Source of the DNA: Planctomycetaceae bacterium
GTDB taxonomy: Bacteria; Planctomycetota; Planctomycetia; Pirellulales; Thermoguttaceae
Assembly (NCBI GenBank): GCA_021372555.1
Contig: JAJFUI010000033.1
Coordinates: forward strand, 1-35,307
Length of the DNA: 35,307 nt
Direction: 5' to 3'
Part shown: piece after piece, positions 8,755 to 17,206 of the stretch
Layout of the letters: the number at the start of each line of letters is the position of its first letter
How positions within the stretch are numbered: position 1 is the stretch's first letter
Notes under the pieces: generated by a model
Seen by the model: the letters and a program-made list of their open reading frames with translations, nothing else
Told to the model about the DNA's origin: nothing
The model's database searches: none
Translations under genes and position numbers: made by a program

Positions 8755-10083
8755 GTGGACGCTACGTCGTTTAAAATGCCGCTGTATTTGCCGGCGCAAG
8801 GCGCCTCGGAAATCGAAGCCACCATCATCGAGTGGCACGTCGCCGAGGGCGACCGCTTTACCAAAGGGCAATCGCTCGTCCAAATCGACAGCGCCAAGTC
8901 GGTCTACGATTTTGAGGCCCCCTGCGATGGATTGGTGATTCGACGCTTGCATCTCGAAGGGGAAACACTCCCATTGGCTGAACCAATCGTGGAAATCGAA
9001 ACGGAAGACCCGGCCATGCGCGACTGGATCCCACCCGCCGCGGCCGCCGAGCATTCGGGCGCCTGCATCGAATCGGCTCCCGCTGTCTTGCCCGCCAGTC
9101 GCATGGGCACGGCCGTTGGCTTTCTAGGCTTCGGCGGCTATCTGCCCGAACGAGTCGTGACCAATGAGGAATTGGTCGCCGAGTTTCCGGAAATCACCGC
9201 CGAGTACATTTACCAAGTCACCGGAATCCGCCAGCGTCGCTGGGCCGCGGACGATGAAAAGCCTTCCGCGATGGCCTACCAGGCCGCGCTCGAAGCAATC
9301 CGCAAGGCCTCCGTCGCCGCCAAGGACATTGACGCCCTGGTCGTGGCCACCACCACCCCCGACTTTGCGATGCCCTCGACGGCCGCCATCCTCCAAGATC
9401 GGCTCAACCTGCAAACCATTCCCGGCTTCGATCTCAACGCCGCCTGCTCCGGCTGGCTATACGCAGTGTCCGCGGCCAAGGGACTGATCCTGTCCGGCAT
9501 CGCTCGCAATGTCCTAACGGTCGGCGTTGATATGCAATCCCGCCTGCTCGACAAGTCGGACCGCAGCGCTTACTTCCTCTTCGGCGACGGCGCTGGCGCG
9601 GCCATCGTCTCGGCACTGCCGGAAGGCGCCCCAGGCCATCGCATTCACCAGGTGGTGCTTGGTTCCGACACCCGCGGCCTTCACATGGCACGTCGCTGCG
9701 AGCCCGGCTACGCGATACGCAATGGCCAAGCCGGCATCGACCCGTGGATTCGCATCGATGGCCCCGCGCTGTTCCGCTGCGCCACCGAGAGCTTCACGAA
9801 CATCATCGGCCAGGCGATCAGTCGCAGCGGCTGGACCATCGAGCAGACCCGTTGGATCATCCCGCATCAGGCGAACGGCCGCATTTTGAAAGCCGCCGCC
9901 AAACGGAGCGGTGTCGGCTTCGACCGTTTCTATCTCAACGTCGATCACGTCGGCAACACATCGAGTGCCAGCATTCCCATCGCCATCTGCGAAATGGAAG
10001 ACGGCCTGCAATCCGGTGACAAACTGGTCCTCTGCTCCGTCGGCGCCGGAATGACCACCGCCGCCATCTCGGTCGAATGGTAA
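8755..10083 (+). CDS. Lipoyl-domain/KAS III fusion (beta-ketoacyl synthase III)
   Basis: A 442-residue fusion. Residues 1-80 form a biotinyl/lipoyl domain (FKMPLYLPAQG, EWHVAEGD, then QIDSAKSVYDFEAP) with the attachment lysine at K48. A linker rich in Ala and Pro follows. Residues about 117-442 are a complete KAS III (FabH-like) domain: Cys231 in DLNAACSGW, His371 in IPHQAN and Asn401 in GNTSSAS form the usual Cys-His-Asn triad, and FGDGAGAAI is present. KAS III condenses an acyl thioester with malonyl-ACP. GTG 8755 directly abuts the TGA of the E1 gene, with GGGAGG 5 nt upstream; this start is needed to include the FKMP opening of the lipoyl fold. The pairing suggests acyl transfer from E1 to the lipoyl arm and then to the ketosynthase cysteine. 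Confidence 0.92.
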   Translation: MDATSFKMPLYLPAQGASEIEATIIEWHVAEGDRFTKGQSLVQIDSAKSVYDFEAPCDGLVIRRLHLEGETLPLAEPIVEIETEDPAMRDWIPPAAAAEHSGACIESAPAVLPASRMGTAVGFLGFGGYLPERVVTNEELVAEFPEITAEYIYQVTGIRQRRWAADDEKPSAMAYQAALEAIRKASVAAKDIDALVVATTTPDFAMPSTAAILQDRLNLQTIPGFDLNAACSGWLYAVSAAKGLILSGIARNVLTVGVDMQSRLLDKSDRSAYFLFGDGAGAAIVSALPEGAPGHRIHQVVLGSDTRGLHMARRCEPGYAIRNGQAGIDPWIRIDGPALFRCATESFTNIIGQAISRSGWTIEQTRWIIPHQANGRILKAAAKRSGVGFDRFYLNVDHVGNTSSASIPIAICEMEDGLQSGDKLVLCSVGAGMTTAAISVEW

Positions 10084-10085
10084 CC

Positions 10086-11324
10086 ATGTTTGCCAGCCAC
10101 GGTCTCCGCATTCTCGTCTGTGCGCTGGCCGTGCTGAACTCCGGGCCGGCGAACGCCGCTTGGAAGTCGCACACCGTCCGGCAGCTCAACGGAACAACCG
10201 GTCGCGAGGTGGCGCAACCGGCGAAGCTGCAAATCATCTCCGAACCATGGAACCGCGTGGTCGCCGTCCCGTACGTCGTGTACATGCCCGAGCGAGACCG
10301 CTTGCTCATGCTCGTAGCGTGCGATTATCCCCATCGACCCATGCTGATAGGGAGCGATGACCGCGGGGCGACCTGGACCGAACCGAAGCCGCTAAAGGAA
10401 AAAACCGGCCGAGCCGGCCAGGGCGTGTTCACCGGCCTCGCCTACCTCGGCCATGGCGAACTAACAGCCGCCGCCGGCGATGGTGGCCACGGCCGCTGGT
10501 TCAGCCGCGACTACGGCGCCACTTGGGAAACGCGGTCGCTCGACCCATTGCCAAACGGCAAGCCGTGGCTCGTTTGGGACCCGCCCTTGGTCGAGCGCGA
10601 TGACACCGGTGTTCTGAACCGTCTCGTGGAAACCGGCTACGCCATGAACTTCCGCGCCTATGAAGCGGCCGCCGGCGAATCTTATCAGCAAGGCCATATT
10701 CGCTTCAGCACCGATCGCGGTCGCACGTGGACCGCCGGCGCCGCAGTCCCGCAATGGAAGGGCGCCGGTGAAATTGCCCTGCTCCGTGCCGCCAATGGCG
10801 ACCTGGTGGCTGCCTGCCGCACCGACATCTCGCCCAAGTGGAAAGGCAAAACCTTGGACCACTACGAGGGCCTTGGTGTTTCTATCTCGAACGATCGCGG
10901 CCGCACCTGGTCGAAGATCAACATGCTCTACGAGTACGGCCGCCACCATCCTTCCATGGTCTTGATGCCCAACCGCGACATTGTCATGACCTATGTCGTC
11001 CGCAAGGGCTATGCCGACACCGCCGATGGCTTCCCGCGATTTGGCATCGAGGCGCTCATCAGCCGCGACAACGGTCGCACCTGGGACCTGGACCACCGTT
11101 ACATCCTGCATTCCTGGAACGGCAATCGAAAAGCCCTCGACCCGAAGGCGGATGAAAATAAGCCAGGCCCTCAACCGTGGTGGGCCGGCTGCCAATGCGC
11201 GTCGACCGTCCTCTTACCCGATGGCCTCCTGCTGACCGCGTTCGGCACCGGCTACCGATCGCAGCCCGACGCCAACAACCTGCCAAAGCCCCGCGACGTC
11301 GGCCTCATAAGCTGGCGTCCCTGA
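10086..11324 (+). CDS. Secreted sialidase-like (Asp-box/BNR) protein
   Basis: A 412-residue protein with a signal peptide (about residues 1-21, ending GPANAA). Five Asp-box motifs (S-x-D-x-G-x-T-W) are visible: SDDRGATW, SRDYGATW, STDRGRTW, SNDRGRTW and SRDNGRTW, spread along a six-bladed propeller as in family GH33-like sialidases. The FRIP motif typical of true sialidases is not seen, though scattered arginines (for example in AACRTDI) might form the carboxylate-binding triad, so the substrate is open. ATG 10086 lies 2 nt after the KAS III stop; ATG 10077, overlapping that stop, is an alternative. Tight spacing implies cotranscription with the E1/KAS III genes, an odd partner for a secreted glycan-binding or cleaving protein. 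Confidence 0.8.
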   Translation: MFASHGLRILVCALAVLNSGPANAAWKSHTVRQLNGTTGREVAQPAKLQIISEPWNRVVAVPYVVYMPERDRLLMLVACDYPHRPMLIGSDDRGATWTEPKPLKEKTGRAGQGVFTGLAYLGHGELTAAAGDGGHGRWFSRDYGATWETRSLDPLPNGKPWLVWDPPLVERDDTGVLNRLVETGYAMNFRAYEAAAGESYQQGHIRFSTDRGRTWTAGAAVPQWKGAGEIALLRAANGDLVAACRTDISPKWKGKTLDHYEGLGVSISNDRGRTWSKINMLYEYGRHHPSMVLMPNRDIVMTYVVRKGYADTADGFPRFGIEALISRDNGRTWDLDHRYILHSWNGNRKALDPKADENKPGPQPWWAGCQCASTVLLPDGLLLTAFGTGYRSQPDANNLPKPRDVGLISWRP

Positions 11325-11442
11325 GTCCCCCCTCGCGGGCCGAAAATCTTGCGTTTTCCGCCTTCCCTGGTCAAGATAGAAAGATTGCGGCGGTGCTTCC
11401 GGCCGTCGCTCGTCTTGACTCACACCAGCCAATGAGGAAGCG

Positions 11443-13011
11443 ATGAGCCGCTGTCTGCATTTCTCTACCCTGATTGTCTTGGCGTTGACCGCGGGCATGC
11501 TGTGCGCCGCCGAACCTGCCGCCAAGAAAAAGGCCAGCGCCACCGCCGACAAAAAGGCACAACCCGCTGCCGACAAGAAGGCGGACGAAAAGAAACCTGA
11601 GTCCGCCGCGAAGAAGGCAGAGACGCCCGAAACCCCGCCGCCGGCCACCGTCACCCTCAAGCGGAAGCCTCTGCGGATCTCGTTCGAACTCGAAGGCGTC
11701 TTCGAGGCCGAGTCCGCCCACGAGGTCACCGTGCGCCCCGAAGAATGGAACTCGCTCACCGTCGAAACCGCTGTTGCACACGGAGCGACAGTCCGCAAGG
11801 GCGACGTCCTCATCAAGCTTGAGACCGACAAACTCGACCAGGCGATCGCCGATCTTCGTGCTGATCTCAAGATCACCGAGGTTGCCGCCCGCCAGGTCGA
11901 AGAGCAACTCAAGGCGATGGAACACTCCGTCCCCATCGAATTAAAGGCGAGCCGCAGGGCTGCCCGCATCGCCGAGGAGGATGAACGATTCTTCTTCGCC
12001 GTTGCCAAGCCGTTCGAGTTGAAAGCCGCCGCCTTCCAGATCAAGAGCGCCAAGCAGGCGCTCGAGTACGAACAAGAAGAACTTCGGCAGTTGGAAAAAA
12101 TGTACAAGGCCGACGACATCACCGAGGAAACCGAGGAGATTGTGCTTCGCCGAGCCCGCGACACCGTCGATCGGGCGAAGTTCTCGTTGGAAGTCACGCA
12201 ACTGATGGCCGATCACGCCGTGAAGTACGGCCTGCCTCGCCGCGAAGACGAAGTCAAGGAAGTGGCCAAGCGAACGGCCCTCGAAGCGGCAAAACGCGAG
12301 GTCGAGCTCCCCCTGGCCGAGCGCCGATTGCGATTCGAAGCCGAAAAACTCCGCATGCAGCGCGCCGAAGCGGAAAAGAGGCTTCACCGGCTGCTGGCCG
12401 ATCGGGCCGAAATGACCGTCACCGCGCCCGCCGATGGAATTGTCTATTACGGCAAGCTCTCGCGCGGAAAGCCTGCCGACGCTTCCGCCATGGCCGACAC
12501 GCTCCGTCCGCACGGCGGCATTCCAGCCAACCAGGTCGTGATGACGGTGGTCGAGCCTCGACCCATGGCGATCCGCGCCACGGTGCCCGAAAACCAGTTG
12601 CACGACCTTCGTCCAGGTCTTTCGGCAACGGCAATTCCCACCGGTTACCCCGACGAGGAACTCTCTGCCGCCGTCGATACCGTGAGCGATATCCCCATGT
12701 CGCCCGGCAATTTCGACGGACGCCTCACCGTCGAGTTGACCAAGCGGACGAAGCTGCTTCGGCCTGGCATGACCTGCAAAATCAAGTTGACTCCCTATCG
12801 AAAGGCCGATGCCCTGTGCGTCCCGCCGACGGCCCTTATCACCGATGAGCTGGACGAGCACAAGCAGTCCGTGCAGGTGCTGGAGAAAGACGGCAAGATC
12901 GCCGACCGCCCGGTCACCGTCGGGCGCAAAACCGACAAGCAGGTCGAGATTCTCAAGGGCCTTGCAGAAGGCGACAAGGTCGTCATCGAGCCCAAGAAGG
13001 ACGAGAAGTAG
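11443..13011 (+). CDS. HlyD-type periplasmic adaptor (membrane fusion protein)
   Basis: A 522-residue protein. A signal peptide (about 1-22, ending MLCAAEP) is followed by an Ala/Lys-rich low-complexity linker to about residue 60. The lipoyl half-motif (VRPEEWNSL...GATVRKGDVLIKLETDKL) at about 90-130 leads into a long coiled-coil hairpin (about 130-325) and then back to the second lipoyl half (ADGIVYYGKL) and beta-barrel regions (VRATVPENQLHDLRPGL-like, TAIPTGYPDEEL). Adaptors of this type bridge an inner-membrane ABC or RND pump to an outer-membrane channel. No permease or ATPase partner is adjacent, so it may be an orphan adaptor. ATG 11443 follows GAGGA with a short 4-nt spacer. Confidence 0.8.
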   Translation: MSRCLHFSTLIVLALTAGMLCAAEPAAKKKASATADKKAQPAADKKADEKKPESAAKKAETPETPPPATVTLKRKPLRISFELEGVFEAESAHEVTVRPEEWNSLTVETAVAHGATVRKGDVLIKLETDKLDQAIADLRADLKITEVAARQVEEQLKAMEHSVPIELKASRRAARIAEEDERFFFAVAKPFELKAAAFQIKSAKQALEYEQEELRQLEKMYKADDITEETEEIVLRRARDTVDRAKFSLEVTQLMADHAVKYGLPRREDEVKEVAKRTALEAAKREVELPLAERRLRFEAEKLRMQRAEAEKRLHRLLADRAEMTVTAPADGIVYYGKLSRGKPADASAMADTLRPHGGIPANQVVMTVVEPRPMAIRATVPENQLHDLRPGLSATAIPTGYPDEELSAAVDTVSDIPMSPGNFDGRLTVELTKRTKLLRPGMTCKIKLTPYRKADALCVPPTALITDELDEHKQSVQVLEKDGKIADRPVTVGRKTDKQVEILKGLAEGDKVVIEPKKDEK

Positions 13012-13025
13012 CCACGCCCGTAAAC

Positions 13026-13039
13026 GCGCTGGCCAGCGC
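13026..13039. repeat. Perfect 14-bp palindrome between two genes
   Basis: GCGCTGGCCAGCGC is fully self-complementary, 14 nt after the adaptor stop. The surrounding run (GTAAACGC then CCAGCGC) resembles a run at 5135-5156 inside the membrane-protein gene. There is no T-tract, so it is not a classical terminator; it may be a remnant of a dispersed repeat. Confidence 0.4.
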
Positions 13040-13061
13040 TACAACCCCGGGAACCGGTCCG

Positions 13062-14258
13062 ATGCGATCTCGATGTGCTTGGGCGATAATCGTGCTCGTT
13101 CTCGCGCTGCCAGTCTGGGCGGACGAGTCGCCGCAGCGTCCACCCGCAGCGGCCGAAATGGGACCAAAGCCCAAGCCCATCGTGCCGCCGAAGGCCGAAG
13201 ATGTCCATCGCGCCATGGATCGCGGCATCGAGTTTCTCTTGAAGCATCAGCATCGCGATGGCTCCTGGGGATCGGCCAACAGCAGCCGCCCCAACGAAAT
13301 CTACGCCCCTGTGCCGGGCTCCTTTCAGGGTTTCAAAGCCGCCGTCACGGCCATGTGCATCATGGCGCTCACGGAAACCGGCGGAGATCGAACCGAGGTC
13401 ACCGCCGCGATCGACCGCGCCGAGACCTGGCTCTTCGAGCATCTGCCGAAGGTGCGTCGCGCCACGCCTGACGCATTTTATAACGTGTGGACTCACGCCT
13501 ACAGCGTCCAGACGTTGGTGCGGATGCTGGGCCGCAAGACCAACGACGCGGATCGCCGCCAAAAGATTCTCGCGCTGATCGCCCAGCAGATCGACATGCT
13601 TGGTCGCTACGAGATGGTCGACGGCGGCTGGGCCTACTACGACTTCAACGCCCATACCCAGAAGCCCAGTGGATCGACGATCAGCTTCGTCACGGCCGCG
13701 GTGCTCGTCGCCTTGCACGAGGCCCGCGACGCAGGCATCGAGGTCCCCCAGCGGCTTGTCGACCGGGGCATGGCCTCGATCCGCCGCCAGCGCAACCCCG
13801 ACTTCTCGTATCTTTACGGCTCGCACCACACCTATCACCCGGCAAACCCCATCGATCGCCCCGGCGGCAGCCTGGGCCGTTCCCAAGCCTGCAACGTCGC
13901 GATGCGCCTCTGGGGTGACAAGCTCGTGACCGACGACGTGCTCCGCACTTGGCTCGATCGGCTTTTTGCCCGGAACGTCTGGCTCGACATCGGTCGCAAG
14001 CGGCCCATCCCGCACGAATCGTGGTTCGCCGTGGCCGGCTATTTCTACTACTTCGGCCACTACTACGCCTCGCTCTGCATCCAACAATTGCCCGAGGCCG
14101 ATCGTCCTCGGTTTCAGGATTATCTCGCCCACACGCTGCTTCGCGTCCAGGAGAAAGACGGCTCGTGGTGGGATTTCCCTCTTTACGACTATCACCAGGC
14201 CTACGGCACCGCGTTCGCCCTGATGTCGCTCAAGCGAACGCTGAGGGATGGTCGTTAA
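13062..14258 (+). CDS. Secreted prenyltransferase/squalene-cyclase-repeat protein
   Basis: A 398-residue protein with a signal peptide (about 1-21, LVLALPVWADE) and a proline-rich linker. From residue 45 on it is alpha-toroid-like, with several QW-type repeats: QHRDGSWG, YEMVDGGWAYYDF and VQEKDGSWWDFPLYDYHQAYGT. These repeats occur in squalene-hopene cyclases and prenyltransferases, but the catalytic DxDD motif is absent and the protein is exported, so a cyclase function is unlikely. Secreted proteins of this kind are common in planctomycetes with no known role. It lies 50 nt after the adaptor gene and may share its transcript. No clear Shine-Dalgarno precedes ATG 13062. Confidence 0.75.
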   Translation: MRSRCAWAIIVLVLALPVWADESPQRPPAAAEMGPKPKPIVPPKAEDVHRAMDRGIEFLLKHQHRDGSWGSANSSRPNEIYAPVPGSFQGFKAAVTAMCIMALTETGGDRTEVTAAIDRAETWLFEHLPKVRRATPDAFYNVWTHAYSVQTLVRMLGRKTNDADRRQKILALIAQQIDMLGRYEMVDGGWAYYDFNAHTQKPSGSTISFVTAAVLVALHEARDAGIEVPQRLVDRGMASIRRQRNPDFSYLYGSHHTYHPANPIDRPGGSLGRSQACNVAMRLWGDKLVTDDVLRTWLDRLFARNVWLDIGRKRPIPHESWFAVAGYFYYFGHYYASLCIQQLPEADRPRFQDYLAHTLLRVQEKDGSWWDFPLYDYHQAYGTAFALMSLKRTLRDGR

Positions 14259-14415
14259 TCCGATTTCTTCCGAACCTGCCGATTGCCCGCGTTTATCAAT
14301 TGCTGTCGCCAAGGCGCCGATGCACTAGCCATAAGCGCGAGAATGTGTCACACTTCGTGCTTGTCGACTCTCCGCAAATCCCGCCGCGTCATAACCCGCC
14401 GAAGGGAGGAAAACC

Positions 14416-17064
14416 GTGAATCGCTTCGCATATCGTGCGTCCTTGCTGATCACCGTCATTGGCTTGCTTGTGGCCGTTCAACCCGCCCACGCCGGCCAAA
14501 AGCCGCTCCCCTACACCAACGTCCGTCGGCTCGCCGATCAGGTCACTGTGGCCAAGCTTTCTAACGGCCTGACCATCATCGTGCAAGAAAACCACGCGGC
14601 GCCGGTCGCCACCGTCCGATGCTTCGTCAAAAACACAGGCAGCGCCTTCGAAGGAAAAAACCTCGGGGCGGGCGTGAGCCACGTTCTCGAACACGTCGTG
14701 TCCGGCGGAACCACGACCCATCGTGACGAAAAAGAAATTCAGCGGATCATCAATCAATTCGGCGGGGCCACCAATGCGTTCACCTCGACCGATATGACGG
14801 TTTTCTACATCGATTGTCCCGCCAAGAACGCAACGACCGCCATCGAACTCGTAGCCGACGCCATGCAGCACGTCGCCTTCAAGCCGGCCGAGTTTGAACG
14901 CGAGCTGAAAGTGGTCCGCCGCGAACTGGCCGACAACGAGGTCAATCGCGGTCGCGCCTTGGCAAAGCTCGTGCAGGATACGGTTTACACGACGCACCCC
15001 GCCCGATACCCGGTGATCGGCTATCTCGACATCCTGAACCGAACGACCAATCAGACCATCATCGACTTTTACCACAGCCGCTACGTGCCGGAGAACCAAG
15101 TGTTCGTCGTCGTTGGCGATGTGGATGCAAAACAAGTGCTCGATCAGGTGGCCAAGCAGTTCGCCGGGACGCCGCGTGGCCAGGAAACGTATGTGCCGTT
15201 TGAGAAAGAGCCCGAGCAGCTCTCGCCGCGCGAGTCGGTCCGCGAAATGGACGGCGCAACGTATGACTTGGCACTGGTTTGGCCAACCGTCAAACTTTCG
15301 AACCCCGACCTCTACGCTCTCGATGTGGCCGCCTACATCCTGGGCGAGGGCGAAAGCTCGCGGCTGGTCGAACGGCTTCGCAACCAACAACGGCTCGTCA
15401 TGTACGTCGGCGCTATGAGCGACACGCCCCACTATGTCAACGGCATGTTCGGCGTAATGGCCGTTTGCCCGCCGGAGACCTGGCAGAAGGCTTCCGACGC
15501 CGCGCTGACGGAGGTCTATCGGCTTCGCGACGAACTCGTGGGACCGGCCGAATTGGCAAAGGCCAAAAAGCAAAAGGCCGCCGAACTGGTTCTTGGCCGC
15601 CAGACGGTCCAACAGGCGGCCGACGGCCTCGGCCGCAATTACATCGGCACTGCGGACCCCTTGTTCGACAAGACCTACGTCGAGGGAATCCAGAAAGTGA
15701 CCGCCGAGCAGGTGCGCGACGTCGCCCGCCGTTACTTCGTTCCCGAACGGCTCAATCGCATCATCATCACACCGCCCGGCGGGACTCCAAAACCGGCGGC
15801 GACCGCCCAAAACGAGTCGGAAGGAAAAATCCGTCTGGTGCGTCTCCCCAACGGGTTGCGCGTCTTGCTCAAGCGAGATTCCCGTTTGCCGCTGGTCAAC
15901 ATGCAGGCGTTCGTCCTCGGCGGATCGCTGGCCGACGATGAGAAGACCGCTGGCCGCGCCTCCCTCGTCGCGGCCATGCTCGACCGTGGCGCCAAAAATC
16001 ACTCGGCCGAACAGATTGCCGATTACTTCGATTCCATCGGCGCCCAGATGAGCATGGGCGCCGGCCGCTTCACCGTCTTCGGCAGCCTAACGACCCTGCG
16101 CAGCGACTTCCCGGCCGCAGCCGCCCTGTTCGCGGAGTGCTTCACCCGGCCCGCCTTCCCCGAAAGCGAATTCGCCAAGATCCAGCAGCTCGGCCTGCGC
16201 GCCGTTGCCGCGCGTGCCAACTCGCCGCAGGAGGTAGTCAACGAGTTCTTCTGCGATAGCCTGCCGGCCGATTCCCCATATCACGTCATCCAAGGCGGCA
16301 AGCCCGCGACCCTCAAGGCGCTCACCGCCGATGACCTCCGCGCGTACCACGCCCGATACTTCGTGCCAAACAACATGGTCGTGGCCGTCTTTGGCGACAT
16401 CGATCCGGAGAAGGCGTTAGCCCTCGTCGAGAAACAATTCGGCGGACTCAGAGCGAACCCCAATTTCCAGCCTCCCGCGTTCAACCGCCCGAACACCATC
16501 GAAAAGACCATCGTCCGCCACAAGACGATCGGCCAGGACACCGGCATCATCCGCTTCGGTTACCCAACCGCAAGCATCTTCGACAAGAAAGACTATGCCG
16601 CGATGACGCTGCTCGATGCCATCATCTCGGGCTACAACAGCCCCAGCGGTTGGCTCTTCGAGGAACTCCGCGGCGCAGGCCTTGTCTACGCCGTCGACGC
16701 TGCACAGATGACCGGGCCCGTGCCGGGCTATTTCATCGTTGTCGCCCAGACCCAACCGAGCAAAATCGATGAGGTCGTCTCTCGCATCGAGAAGAACATC
16801 GACCGAGCGAAAGCCGGCAAAATCACCAAAGACGAGTTTCACACTGCCGCGCAGATGGTCGTAGCCCTGCACGCGCAGGAGGATACCACCATGGCCGAGC
16901 AGGCCCGCCAGGCGGCCGTAGACGAGCTATATGGGCTTGGTTACGATTACAGAAAGACCTTTGACGCCCGAATTCAGGCTGTCAGCCTCGACGACGTCGT
17001 GGCCGCGGCCCGCAAATATCTCGGCAACCATGTCCTGGTGACCGGGTCCCCGGCGAAGAATTAG
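14416..17064 (+). CDS. M16 family zinc protease, two-domain (pitrilysin/PqqL-like), exported
   Basis: An 882-residue protein with a signal peptide (about 1-26, ending VQPAHA). The first M16 half carries the inverted zinc motif HVLEH (HxxEH) near residue 94 and a downstream glutamate in RRELADNEVNRGR that fits the third ligand. The second half starts near residue 470 (IRLVRLPNGLRVLLKRDSRLPLV) and lacks HxxEH at the matching place (SLVAAMLDRGAK), so it is the inactive clamp half. Together they form a closed-chamber peptidase for oligopeptides, likely in the periplasm. GTG 14416 is preceded by AGGGAGG at 6 nt spacing, a strong ribosome site. In 14259-14415 upstream I see no other gene. Confidence 0.9.
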   Translation: MNRFAYRASLLITVIGLLVAVQPAHAGQKPLPYTNVRRLADQVTVAKLSNGLTIIVQENHAAPVATVRCFVKNTGSAFEGKNLGAGVSHVLEHVVSGGTTTHRDEKEIQRIINQFGGATNAFTSTDMTVFYIDCPAKNATTAIELVADAMQHVAFKPAEFERELKVVRRELADNEVNRGRALAKLVQDTVYTTHPARYPVIGYLDILNRTTNQTIIDFYHSRYVPENQVFVVVGDVDAKQVLDQVAKQFAGTPRGQETYVPFEKEPEQLSPRESVREMDGATYDLALVWPTVKLSNPDLYALDVAAYILGEGESSRLVERLRNQQRLVMYVGAMSDTPHYVNGMFGVMAVCPPETWQKASDAALTEVYRLRDELVGPAELAKAKKQKAAELVLGRQTVQQAADGLGRNYIGTADPLFDKTYVEGIQKVTAEQVRDVARRYFVPERLNRIIITPPGGTPKPAATAQNESEGKIRLVRLPNGLRVLLKRDSRLPLVNMQAFVLGGSLADDEKTAGRASLVAAMLDRGAKNHSAEQIADYFDSIGAQMSMGAGRFTVFGSLTTLRSDFPAAAALFAECFTRPAFPESEFAKIQQLGLRAVAARANSPQEVVNEFFCDSLPADSPYHVIQGGKPATLKALTADDLRAYHARYFVPNNMVVAVFGDIDPEKALALVEKQFGGLRANPNFQPPAFNRPNTIEKTIVRHKTIGQDTGIIRFGYPTASIFDKKDYAAMTLLDAIISGYNSPSGWLFEELRGAGLVYAVDAAQMTGPVPGYFIVVAQTQPSKIDEVVSRIEKNIDRAKAGKITKDEFHTAAQMVVALHAQEDTTMAEQARQAAVDELYGLGYDYRKTFDARIQAVSLDDVVAAARKYLGNHVLVTGSPAKN

Positions 17065-17068
17065 CCAA

Positions 17069-17149
17069 GGCGTCCACTGGCAGCCGCCCCAGGGTCCCTG
17101 GGGCGGTCACTGCGGAGCCATCCACGCCACGCGCGTGGCGCTGGACGCC
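17069..17149. repeat. 81-bp nested palindromic element
   Basis: Terminal inverted repeats GGCGTCCA (17069-17076) and TGGACGCC (17142-17149) enclose two perfect palindromes: CCGCCCCAGGG-T-CCCTGGGGCGG at 17084-17106 and CGCCACGCGCGTGGCG at 17125-17140. The element fills most of the gap after the M16 gene. It could be a small miniature or REP-like element or an RNA structure; there is no T-tract for an intrinsic terminator. A GTG inside it at 17135 opens the downstream frame but is an unlikely start for that reason. Confidence 0.6.
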
Positions 17150-17206
17150 GCCGGGCAATGTGTGGGGCATGAAATAGTATCGAAAGATCGAGGATCGCAG
17201 CTAGGC

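Noticed and set aside
13062-14258. Squalene-hopene cyclase
   Set aside because: QW-type repeats are present, but there is no DxDD motif, the length is too short and the protein has a signal peptide.
12795-14312. A 505-codon minus-strand frame opposite the adaptor and repeat-protein genes
   Set aside because: It spans the end of one gene and all of the next on the other strand, both of which have clear family motifs.
14389-16002. A 537-codon minus-strand frame opposite the M16 protease
   Set aside because: The plus strand encodes the HVLEH motif and both M16 halves; the antisense frame has no motif.
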